Shown: positions 7,396-15,404 of the stretch, piece after piece
Layout of the letters: each line of letters starts with the position of its first letter
How positions within the stretch are numbered: the first letter of the stretch is position 1
Assembly (NCBI GenBank): GCA_964643725.1
Contig: CAZXTL010000014.1
Coordinates: 1-47,434 of the forward strand
Length of the DNA stretch: 47,434 bases
Reading direction: 5' to 3'
Origin: DYQY01 sp964643725
GTDB taxonomy: Bacteria > Margulisbacteria > Riflemargulisbacteria > GWF2-35-9 > DYQY01
Made by a program: the position numbers and the translations under genes
Notes under the pieces: generated by a model
Databases searched by the model: none
Seen by the model: only the letters and a program-made list of their open reading frames with translations
What the model was told of the DNA's origin: nothing

Positions 7396-8481
7396 ATGGA
7401 TGAAGAAGAGAAAGAACTTACAGGATTTGGAGATAATGAGGACCTTTTACCTTTCATAAATCGAGAATCAGTTGTTACATATTCAAATGCTGTTGACCTT
7501 GTCATTAGCACAGCATGTAGAAATGATTGTGGTTATTGTGGATTTAAAAGAGAACAAGACCATTTGGTGGTTCCTTATTCAACAATTAAAGTTTTTAAAA
7601 AAGCGAGGAAGTCAGGAGCCAGAGAGGCTAATTTGATTGCAGGAGAAAGACCTGATAGTTATACCTCCGTCCGTGCAAAATTTGATATTTGGGGCTTTAA
7701 TAGCTATTCTGAGTATCTATACACAGTGGCTGAGCTAGCATTTCTAGAAGGATTACTTGTTAATTTAAATGTTGGATATCTTTCATTTAATGAATTGAAG
7801 TACCTTAGAGAAATAATTGCTTCTGTTGAATATATGGTGGAAACAACAAATGTTGCTATGTTAGATGATATTCAACACAAATTTTCTCCAAGCAAGAATC
7901 CTGAAGTAAGGTTTAAATTTTTGGAATATGCTGGAAAGCTCAACATTCCTACCAATACAGGAATGTTAATTGGGATAGGAGAGTCACCAGAGGATAGGAT
8001 TCAAACTATTTCCAAGGTCAGAGAGCTTTACGATGAATATAGAAGTATTCAGAATTTTAAAATTATACCGTTTGTTAGTGATCCTAAAAGTATAATGAAG
8101 GATTATCCTAATTGTTCAGAAGAATTAGTTTTAGAAACTGTTAGAATAGCTAAAGAAATATTGCCATCTGATATAGATATTTCAGTTCCGATTAATATTT
8201 GCACAAACATTAATCGTTTTGTCCAAGCAGGAGTTAATGATTTTGCTCAGATTAGGACCTGTGGTCCTGATGCTGTTTTTCCAAAGAAAAGGTTCGAGTC
8301 TATAGAGCATTATGAGAAAGAGTTAGATCTTATAGGATATCAGTTAGCTAAAAGACTTCCTATTAAAAATTCATTTGTTTCTTCTCAAAAGTATTCAAAA
8401 AAACTTGGTCAGTTTTTAGATAAATATAAATTAAGACTAAAAGAGATACAATCTGAAGACGAATTTGTTTTAGCAATGTAA
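7396..8481 (+). CDS. CofG-like radical SAM enzyme (deazaflavin Fo synthase subunit)
   Basis: The radical SAM cluster CRNDCGYC (CxxxCxxC) is at about residues 41-48. The order of segments follows CofG: CGYCGFKRE, AGERPD, VETTN, a TNTGMLIGIGE glycine-rich strand, IQNFKIIPF, DIDISVPINI, GVNDFAQI and a C-terminal RLPI. CofG couples with CofH to join tyrosine to a ribityl pyrimidine, making the 8-hydroxy-5-deazaflavin Fo. No cofH is in the window. The 361-residue length is normal to slightly long. The ATG lacks a close Shine-Dalgarno (GAAAGG is 14 nt or more away). A terminator follows the stop. A different radical SAM specificity cannot be excluded. Confidence 0.72.
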   Translation: MDEEEKELTGFGDNEDLLPFINRESVVTYSNAVDLVISTACRNDCGYCGFKREQDHLVVPYSTIKVFKKARKSGAREANLIAGERPDSYTSVRAKFDIWGFNSYSEYLYTVAELAFLEGLLVNLNVGYLSFNELKYLREIIASVEYMVETTNVAMLDDIQHKFSPSKNPEVRFKFLEYAGKLNIPTNTGMLIGIGESPEDRIQTISKVRELYDEYRSIQNFKIIPFVSDPKSIMKDYPNCSEELVLETVRIAKEILPSDIDISVPINICTNINRFVQAGVNDFAQIRTCGPDAVFPKKRFESIEHYEKELDLIGYQLAKRLPIKNSFVSSQKYSKKLGQFLDKYKLRLKEIQSEDEFVLAM

Positions 8482-8492
8482 TGTTAAACACT

Positions 8493-8521
8493 AAAAAACC
8501 TGTTTTATACAGGTTTTTTTT
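8493..8521. terminator. Rho-independent terminator, bidirectional
   Basis: Inverted repeat AAAAAACCTG-TTTTATA-CAGGTTTTTT with poly-T on both strands. It serves the CofG-like gene (plus) and amj (minus), which converge here. Confidence 0.85.
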
Positions 8522-9341
8522 AAATAAGCTTCGTGATTGTTATTATATACCCAACTGCTGGTAGAAAAATTAACTGAGATATTATTAGTATCCCTATCAT
8601 TCTGGATATAATTAGAAAAAATACTACGCTTTTAACATCAGAGGCAGCTCTTGTTTTGTGAACAGCTTGGTCAGTTATTCTTGCTCCTGCTGGGTCTACT
8701 AGTAAAGTGAATAGTATAGTGGCAATCCCATTTACTATCCCAGACAATTGAATAGCGGTAGCCCTTAGGTCAGGAAGATACGCACCTGCTAGTAGTGAAG
8801 CAAGTACGCCAATTGTATAGATGGCAGCTACTAGACCGTTAAGGATTAGAAACTTTTTTGGGATATTTTTTAAGCTTATATCTTTTAACATTTTTATGTT
8901 TGGAACTTTTACGCATTTGAGTACTTTTTTTATTCTCCTTGTTGAGAATATTGTCATAAAAAACATTTTAGGAATTGATCCTATTTTTAAGAAGTTTTTG
9001 ATGGCAAGTTCAAATATATTTACAAATGTAGGGGCGAGAAAGGCTGCAATAAGTACTCCTAAGAATCCAGCTAAAATAATCATTCTGAATGAATGCTCAA
9101 GCACCAAAAGAGAATCTGTTGTTCCAACCATAATAGTTTTGTCTACCATTTTTCCAAGTAAAGGTGCTTGAAACATATTGCTTAGTCTTGAAATTAATAA
9201 TGTTGATGTTACAAAGGCCATGGCTATTGATATTTGTTTTGTTTTTAGTCCTGCGTAACGCATGCAGTAGGCTAAGGATTCAGTAATATTAATTAAGAAA
9301 GTGAAGAAACAGACGATTAGTAGTGTATTAATGTCTATCAT
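8520..9341 (-). CDS. amj: Lipid II flippase, Amj family (DUF2837)
   Basis: Integral membrane protein of 273 residues with about six hydrophobic segments (residues ~3-25, 38-58, 83-105, 165-190, 195-215 and 240-265). The conserved N-terminal half (NITESLAYCMRYAGLKTKQ, SRLSNMFQAPLLGKMVD) is characteristic of Amj, which flips the lipid-linked peptidoglycan precursor across the inner membrane as an alternative to MurJ. The start codon overlaps the queD stop by one base (TAATG on the minus strand), so the two are co-transcribed and probably translationally coupled. Family recognition is from memory. Confidence 0.82.
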   Translation of the reverse strand: MIDINTLLIVCFFTFLINITESLAYCMRYAGLKTKQISIAMAFVTSTLLISRLSNMFQAPLLGKMVDKTIMVGTTDSLLVLEHSFRMIILAGFLGVLIAAFLAPTFVNIFELAIKNFLKIGSIPKMFFMTIFSTRRIKKVLKCVKVPNIKMLKDISLKNIPKKFLILNGLVAAIYTIGVLASLLAGAYLPDLRATAIQLSGIVNGIATILFTLLVDPAGARITDQAVHKTRAASDVKSVVFFLIISRMIGILIISQLIFLPAVGYIITITKLI

Positions 9342-9697
9342 TATTCAAAGTAGGTTGCTTTCGAGGATTCTGATTCCCAGATGCTAACTTCTTTTAGAGT
9401 TACGGTAGCAGGAAGTTGAGGTTGGATTGCTTTAAAAACATATTTAGAAATAAATTCTGAAGTAGGAGATTCCTCAAATAAATCATTAAGAAATTTGTGA
9501 TCAAATTTGTCAGTAAAATGTTGTAGATTATCTTTAAGTACTCTGAAATCCATTAACATTCCTGCTTCATCAAGTTCATCGCCTTCTACAACGATTTGTA
9601 TTTTCCAAGTGTGTCCGTGTAAGTTTTCACAGGGTCCACTGTATTTTGTTAGCTGATGAGCAGCAGAAAATGTTTTATCTACATGTAATCTCCACAT
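9341..9697 (-). CDS. queD: 6-carboxy-5,6,7,8-tetrahydropterin synthase QueD
   Basis: Second step of queuosine/deazapurine synthesis, converting dihydroneopterin triphosphate to carboxytetrahydropterin. It has the zinc-binding histidines (FSAAHQL and ENLHGHTW), the catalytic cysteine in GPCENLHGH, and a terminal KEVSIWESESS motif. Its 118-residue length is normal. No Shine-Dalgarno precedes the ATG; instead a perfect TATAAT lies 7 nt upstream, suggesting a leaderless transcript. It is followed by amj, with one-base overlap. Confidence 0.95.
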   Translation of the reverse strand: MWRLHVDKTFSAAHQLTKYSGPCENLHGHTWKIQIVVEGDELDEAGMLMDFRVLKDNLQHFTDKFDHKFLNDLFEESPTSEFISKYVFKAIQPQLPATVTLKEVSIWESESSKATYFE

Positions 9698-9704
9698 GAT
9701 GGTA

Positions 9705-9710
9705 ATTATA
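9705..9710 (-). promoter_or_regulatory. -10 box for leaderless queD-amj
   Basis: TATAAT on the minus strand ends 7 nt before the queD ATG (9697), where transcription is expected to begin. The -35 is weak (TTCCTC with 17-bp spacing). Confidence 0.6.
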
Positions 9711-9752
9711 TCGTGAGAAGAGGAATAGAGGAATAGATGAATAGAGGATTAG

Positions 9753-9875
9753 CCCCCTCAGTCAGCCATAGGCTGACAGCTCCCCGACTCGGGGAGCCTA
9801 TAGGGGAGCCTATAATAGAATATTATAATTAATTGCCTCCCCAATTTGGGGAGGTGTCACAAAGTGACGGAGGGG
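9753..9875. repeat. MITE-like palindromic element
   Basis: Two imperfectly inverted arms (9753-9796 and 9836-9875), each itself a pair of hairpins. Both arms read CCCC(C)TC-n-GTCA...TGACA-n-CTCCCC...GGGGAG. The spacer holds a tandem 12-bp duplication, GGGGAGCCTATA, at 9791-9802 and 9803-9814, and an AT palindrome. There is no ORF. The arm composition resembles extragenic palindromic repeats seen in diverse bacteria; a non-autonomous element is plausible. Confidence 0.7.
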
Positions 9876-9876
9876 A

Positions 9877-9912
9877 ACAAATATACAAATAAACAGGTAA
9901 ACAAATAAACAG
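9877..9912. repeat. AAATAAACA short direct repeats
   Basis: Tandem degenerate units (ACAAATATACAAATAAACAG, then GTAAACAAATAAACAG) next to the palindromic element, comparable in style to the TGAAC repeats elsewhere. Non-coding. Confidence 0.5.
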
Positions 9913-9921
9913 CTCTTATGT

Positions 9922-9927
9922 TATAAT
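9922..9927 (+). promoter_or_regulatory. -10 box for a leaderless gtrA-family gene
   Basis: TATAAT followed by six bases and then the ATG at 9934, which coincides with the predicted transcription start. No Shine-Dalgarno is present. Confidence 0.6.
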
Positions 9928-9933
9928 CCTCGA

Positions 9934-10314
9934 ATGCTTAATAGTACTTTTATTCGTTATTTTATTATAGGAATATCCGGAGTTATTCTCGATTTTTCTG
10001 TTTTTGCTCTTTTGTATAAAGTATTTGCAATAGGAGAAGTGTTTGCAAATATTATTAGTTCTTTTTTAGGTTTTAATAATAATTTTTTTCTTAATTTGTT
10101 TTTCAATTTTAAAACTAAAGGTAATTTTTTAGTTAGATATTTTTCTTATTTTGGTGTTTGTATTATTGGTATTATCATTAGTACGTGTTTTCTATATGTT
10201 TCAGTATCAAAACTCGGTTTTAACGCGTTTTTATCAAAGTTTGTTGTAATGTCACTTACTTTTGTTTTGCAGTATTATTTAAATAAGAAAATTACTTTTA
10301 GAAAAATCAGTTAG
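9934..10314 (+). CDS. GtrA-family membrane protein
   Basis: 126 residues with four predicted membrane helices (about 7-27, 35-56, 70-92 and 98-116) and the family's C-terminal pattern YYLNKKITFRK. GtrA-like proteins are thought to help move or supply lipid-linked sugars (undecaprenyl-phosphate glucose or similar) for polysaccharide or teichoic acid decoration. It is a stand-alone gene, divergent from queD, with a -10 box but no ribosome binding site before its ATG. Substrate unknown. Confidence 0.82.
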   Translation: MLNSTFIRYFIIGISGVILDFSVFALLYKVFAIGEVFANIISSFLGFNNNFFLNLFFNFKTKGNFLVRYFSYFGVCIIGIIISTCFLYVSVSKLGFNAFLSKFVVMSLTFVLQYYLNKKITFRKIS

Positions 10315-10331
10315 ATATTCAAATAAATCAA

Positions 10332-10361
10332 TTGTCCACAATTATTTATTTATGCTAAAAT
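10332..10361 (+). promoter_or_regulatory. Putative rpsO promoter
   Basis: TTGTCC at 10332-10337, an 18-bp spacer and TAAAAT at 10356-10361 with an upstream TG. Predicted start about 50 nt before rpsO. Confidence 0.5.
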
Positions 10362-10415
10362 ATTTGTCTGTTATTACAAATTACGCACATAGAGGCCAAC
10401 TAGGAGGTGAATAAA

Positions 10416-10685
10416 TTGAGCCAGATAGATAAACAAAAGTCAGAGATAATTGAAGAATATAAAATACACGAAAAAGATACCGGTTCACCGGAAGTTCAAG
10501 TAGCAATATTGACTAAGAAAATTAATCATTTAGTTGAACATCTGAAGATCAATAAAAAAGATAACCACTCAAGGAGAGGTCTTTTATTAATGGTTGGTCA
10601 GAGAAAGAGACTATTAAAATACTTAAATCTAAAGAGTCCTGAAAGATACAAAGAAGTAGTAAGTAGATTAGGTTTACGAGGATAA
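10416..10685 (+). CDS. rpsO: 30S ribosomal protein S15
   Basis: Binds 16S rRNA helices in the platform of the small subunit. I choose TTG at 10416 because AGGAGGTGA at 10402-10410 is perfectly spaced for it, whereas the in-frame GTG at 10407 lies inside the Shine-Dalgarno. The resulting 89-residue protein matches S15 in length. It holds HEKDTGSPEVQVA, then HLKINKKDNHSRRGLL and a terminal SRLGLRG. rpsO directly precedes pnp, a widespread order linked to mRNA processing and autoregulation. Confidence 0.96.
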   Translation: MSQIDKQKSEIIEEYKIHEKDTGSPEVQVAILTKKINHLVEHLKINKKDNHSRRGLLLMVGQRKRLLKYLNLKSPERYKEVVSRLGLRG

Positions 10686-10731
10686 AAAATCCATTGCTAC
10701 CCACGTTGTAAGATAAGGAAGGAGTAGTATA

Positions 10732-12813
10732 ATGGATAAAAAAATAGTAAAAACAACGCTTGGAGGCGTCGAGCTGTCTATTGAGACAGGCAGAATGGCA
10801 AGACAAGCAGGAGGAGCTGTGCTTCTTCAATACGGAGAAACAGTTCTTTTAGCAACAGCTTGTGCTAAACAAGAGGCAAAAGAAGATCAAGATTTTTTCC
10901 CTTTAACAGTAGATTATCAAGAAAAAATGTACGCAGCTGGTCGCATACCAGGAAATTTCTTTAAGAGAGAGGGCAGACCTTCTACAGAAGAAACGTTAAT
11001 TACCAGATTAACTGACAGAACACTTAGACCATTATTCCCTGAAGGGTTTTTTAATGATGTGCATGTTACTGTAACTGTTCTTAGTTATGATGAAGTTAAT
11101 AATCCTGAAGGTGTTGCTGTTTTAGCAGCTTCTGCGGCACTTCTTATTTCTCCAATCCCTTTTAATGGTCCTGTTGCAGGAGTTGTTGTAGGGTTAATTG
11201 ATGGGAAATACGTAATTAATCCATCAGCTGATAAATTAGAGAAAAGTAAGTTAAAGCTTTCTATGGCTGGAACGAAAGAAGCTATCACTATGGTAGAAGC
11301 TGGTTCCGATTTTATATCTGAAACTGAAATGTTAGAAGCACTGAAGACAGGTCACGATGCCATAAAAGTTTTATGTGCATTTCAGGATGATTTTGTTAAA
11401 GTTGCAGGAAAAGACAAATGGGATGTAACATTAAAACACATTGATGCAGACTTTTGGTCAGTTATTGATAAAGAATTCACAGATAAAATGGTAAAAGCTT
11501 TTAGAGTAGATGGAAAACTTGAAAAGTATAAAGCTATTGATGATGTTCAGGCTCAGATAGGTAAGTTTGCAGTAGAGAAATACGGACAAGAATGGGTATC
11601 TGCTCATAAGTTTGATGTTTCCAACGCATTTTCTAAGCTAGAGAGCAAAGAATTTCGTAAGATGATTGTTAATGATCAGCTTAGAGCGGATGGAAGAAAG
11701 CTTGATGAAATCAGAGAGATTACTTGTGAAATCAATGTGCTTCCTAGAGTACATGGGTCAGCTTTATTTACTAGAGGTGAAACACAGAGCTTAGGAACAG
11801 TAACTCTAGGTGCTGGAAAAGATGAAGTAATGGTAGATGGTCTTAATGTAATGTATAAAAAGAAGTTCTTTTTGCATTATAATTTCCCTTCCTTCAGTGT
11901 TAATGAAGTAGGCGGAAGACCAGGTCCAGGTAGAAGAGAGATAGGCCATGGAGCGTTAGCAGAGAAAGCTATTTCTTATGCAATACCATCTGAGGAATCT
12001 TTTCCTTATGTAATAAGAATTGTTTCTGATATCTTAGAATCTAATGGTTCTTCTTCTATGGCTACAGTTTGTAGTGGTTCATTAGCGTTAATGCAAGCAG
12101 GTGTTCCTCTAAAGTCTCCAATTGCAGGTATTGCTATGGGTCTTATTAAAGAAGATGATTCTTATGCGGTTTTGACTGATATTGCCGGATTAGAAGATCA
12201 TTTAGGAGATATGGATTTTAAAGTTGCTGGTGGAACAAATGGTATCACAGCTTTACAAATGGATATTAAAATAAATGGCGTGACTTTTGAAATAATGACA
12301 AAAGCACTAGATCAAGCAAAGAAAGCAAGATTAGAGATTCTTGAAAAGATGTATGCAACTATTGCACAGTCTAGTGTTGAATTGTCAAAGTATGCTCCTA
12401 GAATAGAATGTATTTCTATTCCTGAAGATAAGGTAGGAGAACTGATAGGTCCTGGAGGAAAAAATATTCGTAGAATAGTTGAAGTAACAGGCGCAGTAGT
12501 TGATATTCAAGACGGTGGATTAGTTAAGATTTTCTCTAACAATGGAGCTAGCATGGATGCTGCTATAGCAGAAGTTATGGCAATCATTAGAGAACCAGAA
12601 GTTGGTGAAACTTATCATGGAACAATAAAAAGAGTAGTTGATTTTGGTCTTTTTGTTGAATTGTTTCCTGGTAAAGAAGGCTTACTTCATGTTTCTAAGG
12701 TTTCTGATGAATTTATCAAAAATCTAGCAAGTGTTTATTCAGTTGGAGATAAGATTACAGTAGTTTTAGAAAAGATAGACGAGAAAGGTCGTCTTAATTT
12801 AAAAAGAGGCTGA
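10732..12813 (+). CDS. pnp: Polyribonucleotide nucleotidyltransferase (PNPase)
   Basis: Phosphorolytic 3'-5' exoribonuclease of RNA decay, working as a trimer. The 693-residue protein has two RNase PH-like halves. The second contains GPGRREIGHGAL (near residue 400), and an IGPGGKNIRRI KH motif is near 562. A C-terminal S1 domain (GTIKRVVDFGLFVEL, KEGLLHVSK) occupies about 620-692. AAGGAAGGAG precedes the ATG. It follows rpsO by 46 bp, and its TGA overlaps the ATG of the M16 protease by one base. Confidence 0.98.
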   Translation: MDKKIVKTTLGGVELSIETGRMARQAGGAVLLQYGETVLLATACAKQEAKEDQDFFPLTVDYQEKMYAAGRIPGNFFKREGRPSTEETLITRLTDRTLRPLFPEGFFNDVHVTVTVLSYDEVNNPEGVAVLAASAALLISPIPFNGPVAGVVVGLIDGKYVINPSADKLEKSKLKLSMAGTKEAITMVEAGSDFISETEMLEALKTGHDAIKVLCAFQDDFVKVAGKDKWDVTLKHIDADFWSVIDKEFTDKMVKAFRVDGKLEKYKAIDDVQAQIGKFAVEKYGQEWVSAHKFDVSNAFSKLESKEFRKMIVNDQLRADGRKLDEIREITCEINVLPRVHGSALFTRGETQSLGTVTLGAGKDEVMVDGLNVMYKKKFFLHYNFPSFSVNEVGGRPGPGRREIGHGALAEKAISYAIPSEESFPYVIRIVSDILESNGSSSMATVCSGSLALMQAGVPLKSPIAGIAMGLIKEDDSYAVLTDIAGLEDHLGDMDFKVAGGTNGITALQMDIKINGVTFEIMTKALDQAKKARLEILEKMYATIAQSSVELSKYAPRIECISIPEDKVGELIGPGGKNIRRIVEVTGAVVDIQDGGLVKIFSNNGASMDAAIAEVMAIIREPEVGETYHGTIKRVVDFGLFVELFPGKEGLLHVSKVSDEFIKNLASVYSVGDKITVVLEKIDEKGRLNLKRG

Positions 12814-14075
12814 TGTCTATATCAGCAGCTGCTGAGATTACCAGACTCGACAATGGCATAACTGTCATTGTCGAGTCTGTCAAAAGTGTCCGAAGTATCG
12901 CTTTAGGTATATTTGTTGATTGTGGTTCTGCCTTTGAACTTCCTAGCCAGAACGGTATATCCCATTTTATAGAGCATATGAATTTTAAGGGTACTAACAG
13001 AAGAAATGCAAAACAAATTGCAGAAGAGCTAGATTCTGTTGGTGGTAAATTAAATGCCTATACTAGTAAAGAGCATACTAGTTATTATTCCGTTGTTGTA
13101 GATGATTGTTTTGATATTGCTTTAGATCTTTTAGCTGATATATTCTTTAATTCTAAATATGACCAAAAAGATATAGACACAGAAAAACAGGTTATCCTCC
13201 AAGAGATTAAAATGTATGAGGACAGCCCAGATGAATATATTCATGATCTTTTTGTTAGGAATATGTGGCCTGGGTTCTATTTAGGTCAACCTGTAATTGG
13301 AACAAAAGAAGTAGTGAAGAAGATAACAAGAAAACAAATATTACAATATATTAAGGATCATTATTTACCTGAACATATTACTATTTCTGTTGCAGGAAAT
13401 TGTGACAAGAAGGATGTTTTAGCTAAGATAGATAAGTATTTTGGTTCATTTAGGTCTGATACTGAAAGAATTAAATCATTTCCTTTGCCAACATATAATC
13501 CAGGCATTAATCTTGTTAAAAAAGACACAAAACAAGTACATTTTTGTATTGGAACAAGAGGTATTTCCTATCATAATCCAAACAGATATCCATTATTGGT
13601 TCTTTCTAGTATTTTGGGAGGATCAATGAGTAGTGTTCTTTTTCAAGAAGTAAGAGAAAAAAGAGGACTAGTTTATTCTATTTATTCATATCCTATGTAT
13701 TTTAGAGATTGTGGTTTGTTTTCTGTTTATGCAGGAGCAAGTATGAAGAATGTTAAATCTGTGTTACAAATTATATTGGACACATTTAGGACATTTCCTT
13801 CTCTTATCAATGATGAGAACTTACAGAGAGCTAAAAATCAGTTAAAGAGTGGCTTAGTTTTAGGACTGGAGTCATCCTCAAGTAAAATGACATGGAATGG
13901 TAAGAATTTTTTCTATTATCGGAAATCAGTTAGTATCGATGAAGTAGCAGAAGAAGTAGATAGAATTAAGAAAGAAGACATTATTCATCTTTGTGAATAT
14001 TTATTTGATGAAAAACATTATTCTTTAACAGCGATAGGTAATTTTGATAGTAATGTTTTTGATGGAATGTTTTAG
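12813..14075 (+). CDS. M16-family zinc metalloprotease
   Basis: Processing-protease-like enzyme (PqqL/MPP/YmxG type) of 420 residues. The inverted zinc motif HFIEH (HxxEH) is near residue 51 and the downstream glutamate in ILQEIKMYEDSPDE near 130. The C-terminal half carries the second M16 fold with FQEVREKRGLVYSIYS. There is no signal peptide, so it is probably cytosolic. A pnp-M16 protease-dut arrangement is common in Firmicutes and allied phyla. Natural substrate unknown. Confidence 0.92.
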   Translation: MSISAAAEITRLDNGITVIVESVKSVRSIALGIFVDCGSAFELPSQNGISHFIEHMNFKGTNRRNAKQIAEELDSVGGKLNAYTSKEHTSYYSVVVDDCFDIALDLLADIFFNSKYDQKDIDTEKQVILQEIKMYEDSPDEYIHDLFVRNMWPGFYLGQPVIGTKEVVKKITRKQILQYIKDHYLPEHITISVAGNCDKKDVLAKIDKYFGSFRSDTERIKSFPLPTYNPGINLVKKDTKQVHFCIGTRGISYHNPNRYPLLVLSSILGGSMSSVLFQEVREKRGLVYSIYSYPMYFRDCGLFSVYAGASMKNVKSVLQIILDTFRTFPSLINDENLQRAKNQLKSGLVLGLESSSSKMTWNGKNFFYYRKSVSIDEVAEEVDRIKKEDIIHLCEYLFDEKHYSLTAIGNFDSNVFDGMF

Positions 14076-14085
14076 GAGGTTAGAA

Positions 14086-14529
14086 ATGCAAAATGTAATT
14101 TTAAAAATTGAAAAGTTAGAACATTTTGAAGGACTTGATCTTCCTAAATATCAAACAGAACATGCTTCTGGTTTTGACCTTTTGTCTGCTGAAGCTAAAG
14201 TTATTAAATCAGGTCAGCGAGATCTTGTTGCTACGGGACTTAAGATGGAGATTCCAATTGGTTATGAAGGTCAAGTAAGACCAAGAAGCGGTCTTGCGTA
14301 TAAGTATGGAATAATGATACCTAATTCGCCTGGAACAATCGATGCGGATTATAGAGGTGAGGTTAAAGTAATAATTTATAATAGCGGTGCTGAGGATTTT
14401 GTTATAAATAGAGGAGATAGAATAGCTCAGTTTGTTATTGCTCCTGTAGTTAAAGCTGAGTTTAGCATAGTAGTAAGTGTAGACGAGACAGCAAGAGGCG
14501 AAGGTGGCTTTGGTTCCACTGGTAAGTAG
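14086..14529 (+). CDS. dut: dUTP diphosphatase
   Basis: Hydrolyses dUTP to dUMP. All five trimeric dUTPase motifs are present in order: ASGFDLLSA, RPRSGLA, GTIDADYRGEVKV, RGDRIAQFVI and the P-loop-like GEGGFGSTGK. Start chosen at 14086 after TTAGGAGG with 6 nt spacing; longer in-frame starts overlap the protease gene and add a non-homologous stretch. 147 residues, normal length. It lies 10 bp after the M16 gene, so probably the same operon. Confidence 0.96.
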   Translation: MQNVILKIEKLEHFEGLDLPKYQTEHASGFDLLSAEAKVIKSGQRDLVATGLKMEIPIGYEGQVRPRSGLAYKYGIMIPNSPGTIDADYRGEVKVIIYNSGAEDFVINRGDRIAQFVIAPVVKAEFSIVVSVDETARGEGGFGSTGK

Positions 14530-14540
14530 TGATTTAAAAA

Positions 14541-15335
14541 ATGTTTAGTTCTAAAATACATATTGAGGCAAGATTTCCTGATAAATTTCAATTATTTAAT
14601 ATTCAAATGCCATTATTAGGACTTGGCACAATTTGGATTGGCCGTAAATGGCCGATGGACAATCAAAACTATATAGATCCTGCTCAGGGTGAGATTAATA
14701 CATTTTTAACTGAAGCTTTATTATCAGGAATTAGAATGATTGATACTGCTGCTGCGTACGGTTATTCAGAAGAACGACTTGGTGTTTTTTTTAAACAAAA
14801 TCCGCAGTTAATTGACAGTGTTTTTATATCAACAAAATGGGGAGAAGATTTTGATTTACATCTTAATAAATCTACATATATTAATACTCCAGAACATTTA
14901 AGGTTTTCTATAAAAAGATCACTATCACACTTACCCAAAATTGATTTGTTATATATTCATAAAGCCGACTCTGAGTTATTGTCAGATGCTACTTTGAAAG
15001 TTGCTATTCAAAATGAAGCAAAGTTATATGGGATAAAATATATTGGAGCATCTGTTTCTGATCCAAATTCATTACAAGAGTCATTTGAACATGGATTGCT
15101 TTGGCCTGATTTTATTCAAACTAGTTCGACTACTTTTTGGCAAAAACCTGATTTATTAAAAAGTATCTTTGAATCAGGTAAATTTGTTGTTGTTAATTCG
15201 CCAATTAGAACTCGTCCAGATGGGATGACTGAGGTTGAGGCTTTTAATAAAATTATTTCCTGTCCATATATTTCTATGGTGTTGACTGGAACAAGGCATC
15301 ATTTGTCAGAAACAATTAAGGCCTTTAACGGTTAA
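14541..15335 (+). CDS. Aldo/keto reductase
   Basis: NAD(P)H-dependent oxidoreductase fold of 264 residues, short for the family (usually 280-330). Visible features: LGLGTIWIG near the N-terminus, MIDTAAAYGYSEERLG with the catalytic Asp and Tyr (about 65-80), FISTKWG with the catalytic Lys, and LLYIHKAD with the His. The C-terminus (ISMVLTGTRHHLSE) gives the usual cofactor-binding segment. Substrate cannot be predicted. It starts 11 bp after dut without a visible Shine-Dalgarno. Confidence 0.85.
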   Translation: MFSSKIHIEARFPDKFQLFNIQMPLLGLGTIWIGRKWPMDNQNYIDPAQGEINTFLTEALLSGIRMIDTAAAYGYSEERLGVFFKQNPQLIDSVFISTKWGEDFDLHLNKSTYINTPEHLRFSIKRSLSHLPKIDLLYIHKADSELLSDATLKVAIQNEAKLYGIKYIGASVSDPNSLQESFEHGLLWPDFIQTSSTTFWQKPDLLKSIFESGKFVVVNSPIRTRPDGMTEVEAFNKIISCPYISMVLTGTRHHLSETIKAFNG

Positions 15336-15343
15336 ACACAAGC

Positions 15344-15372
15344 TTTAACCTTTCTGTCTTTAGCTTTATAAT
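15344..15372 (+). promoter_or_regulatory. dapB promoter
   Basis: TTTAAC at 15344-15349, an exact 17-bp spacer and TATAAT at 15367-15372. Predicted start near 15379, 26 nt before dapB. Confidence 0.7.
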
Positions 15373-15404
15373 AAAATATATTTCTTAATCTTAAGGAGAA
15401 CAAG

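Noticed and set aside
7221..7511. 97-codon upstream extension of the RNA methyltransferase frame
   Set aside because: It is antisense to the CofG-like gene and its promoter, has no TRAM-like pattern, and the family's cysteine cluster follows immediately after the ATG at 7220.
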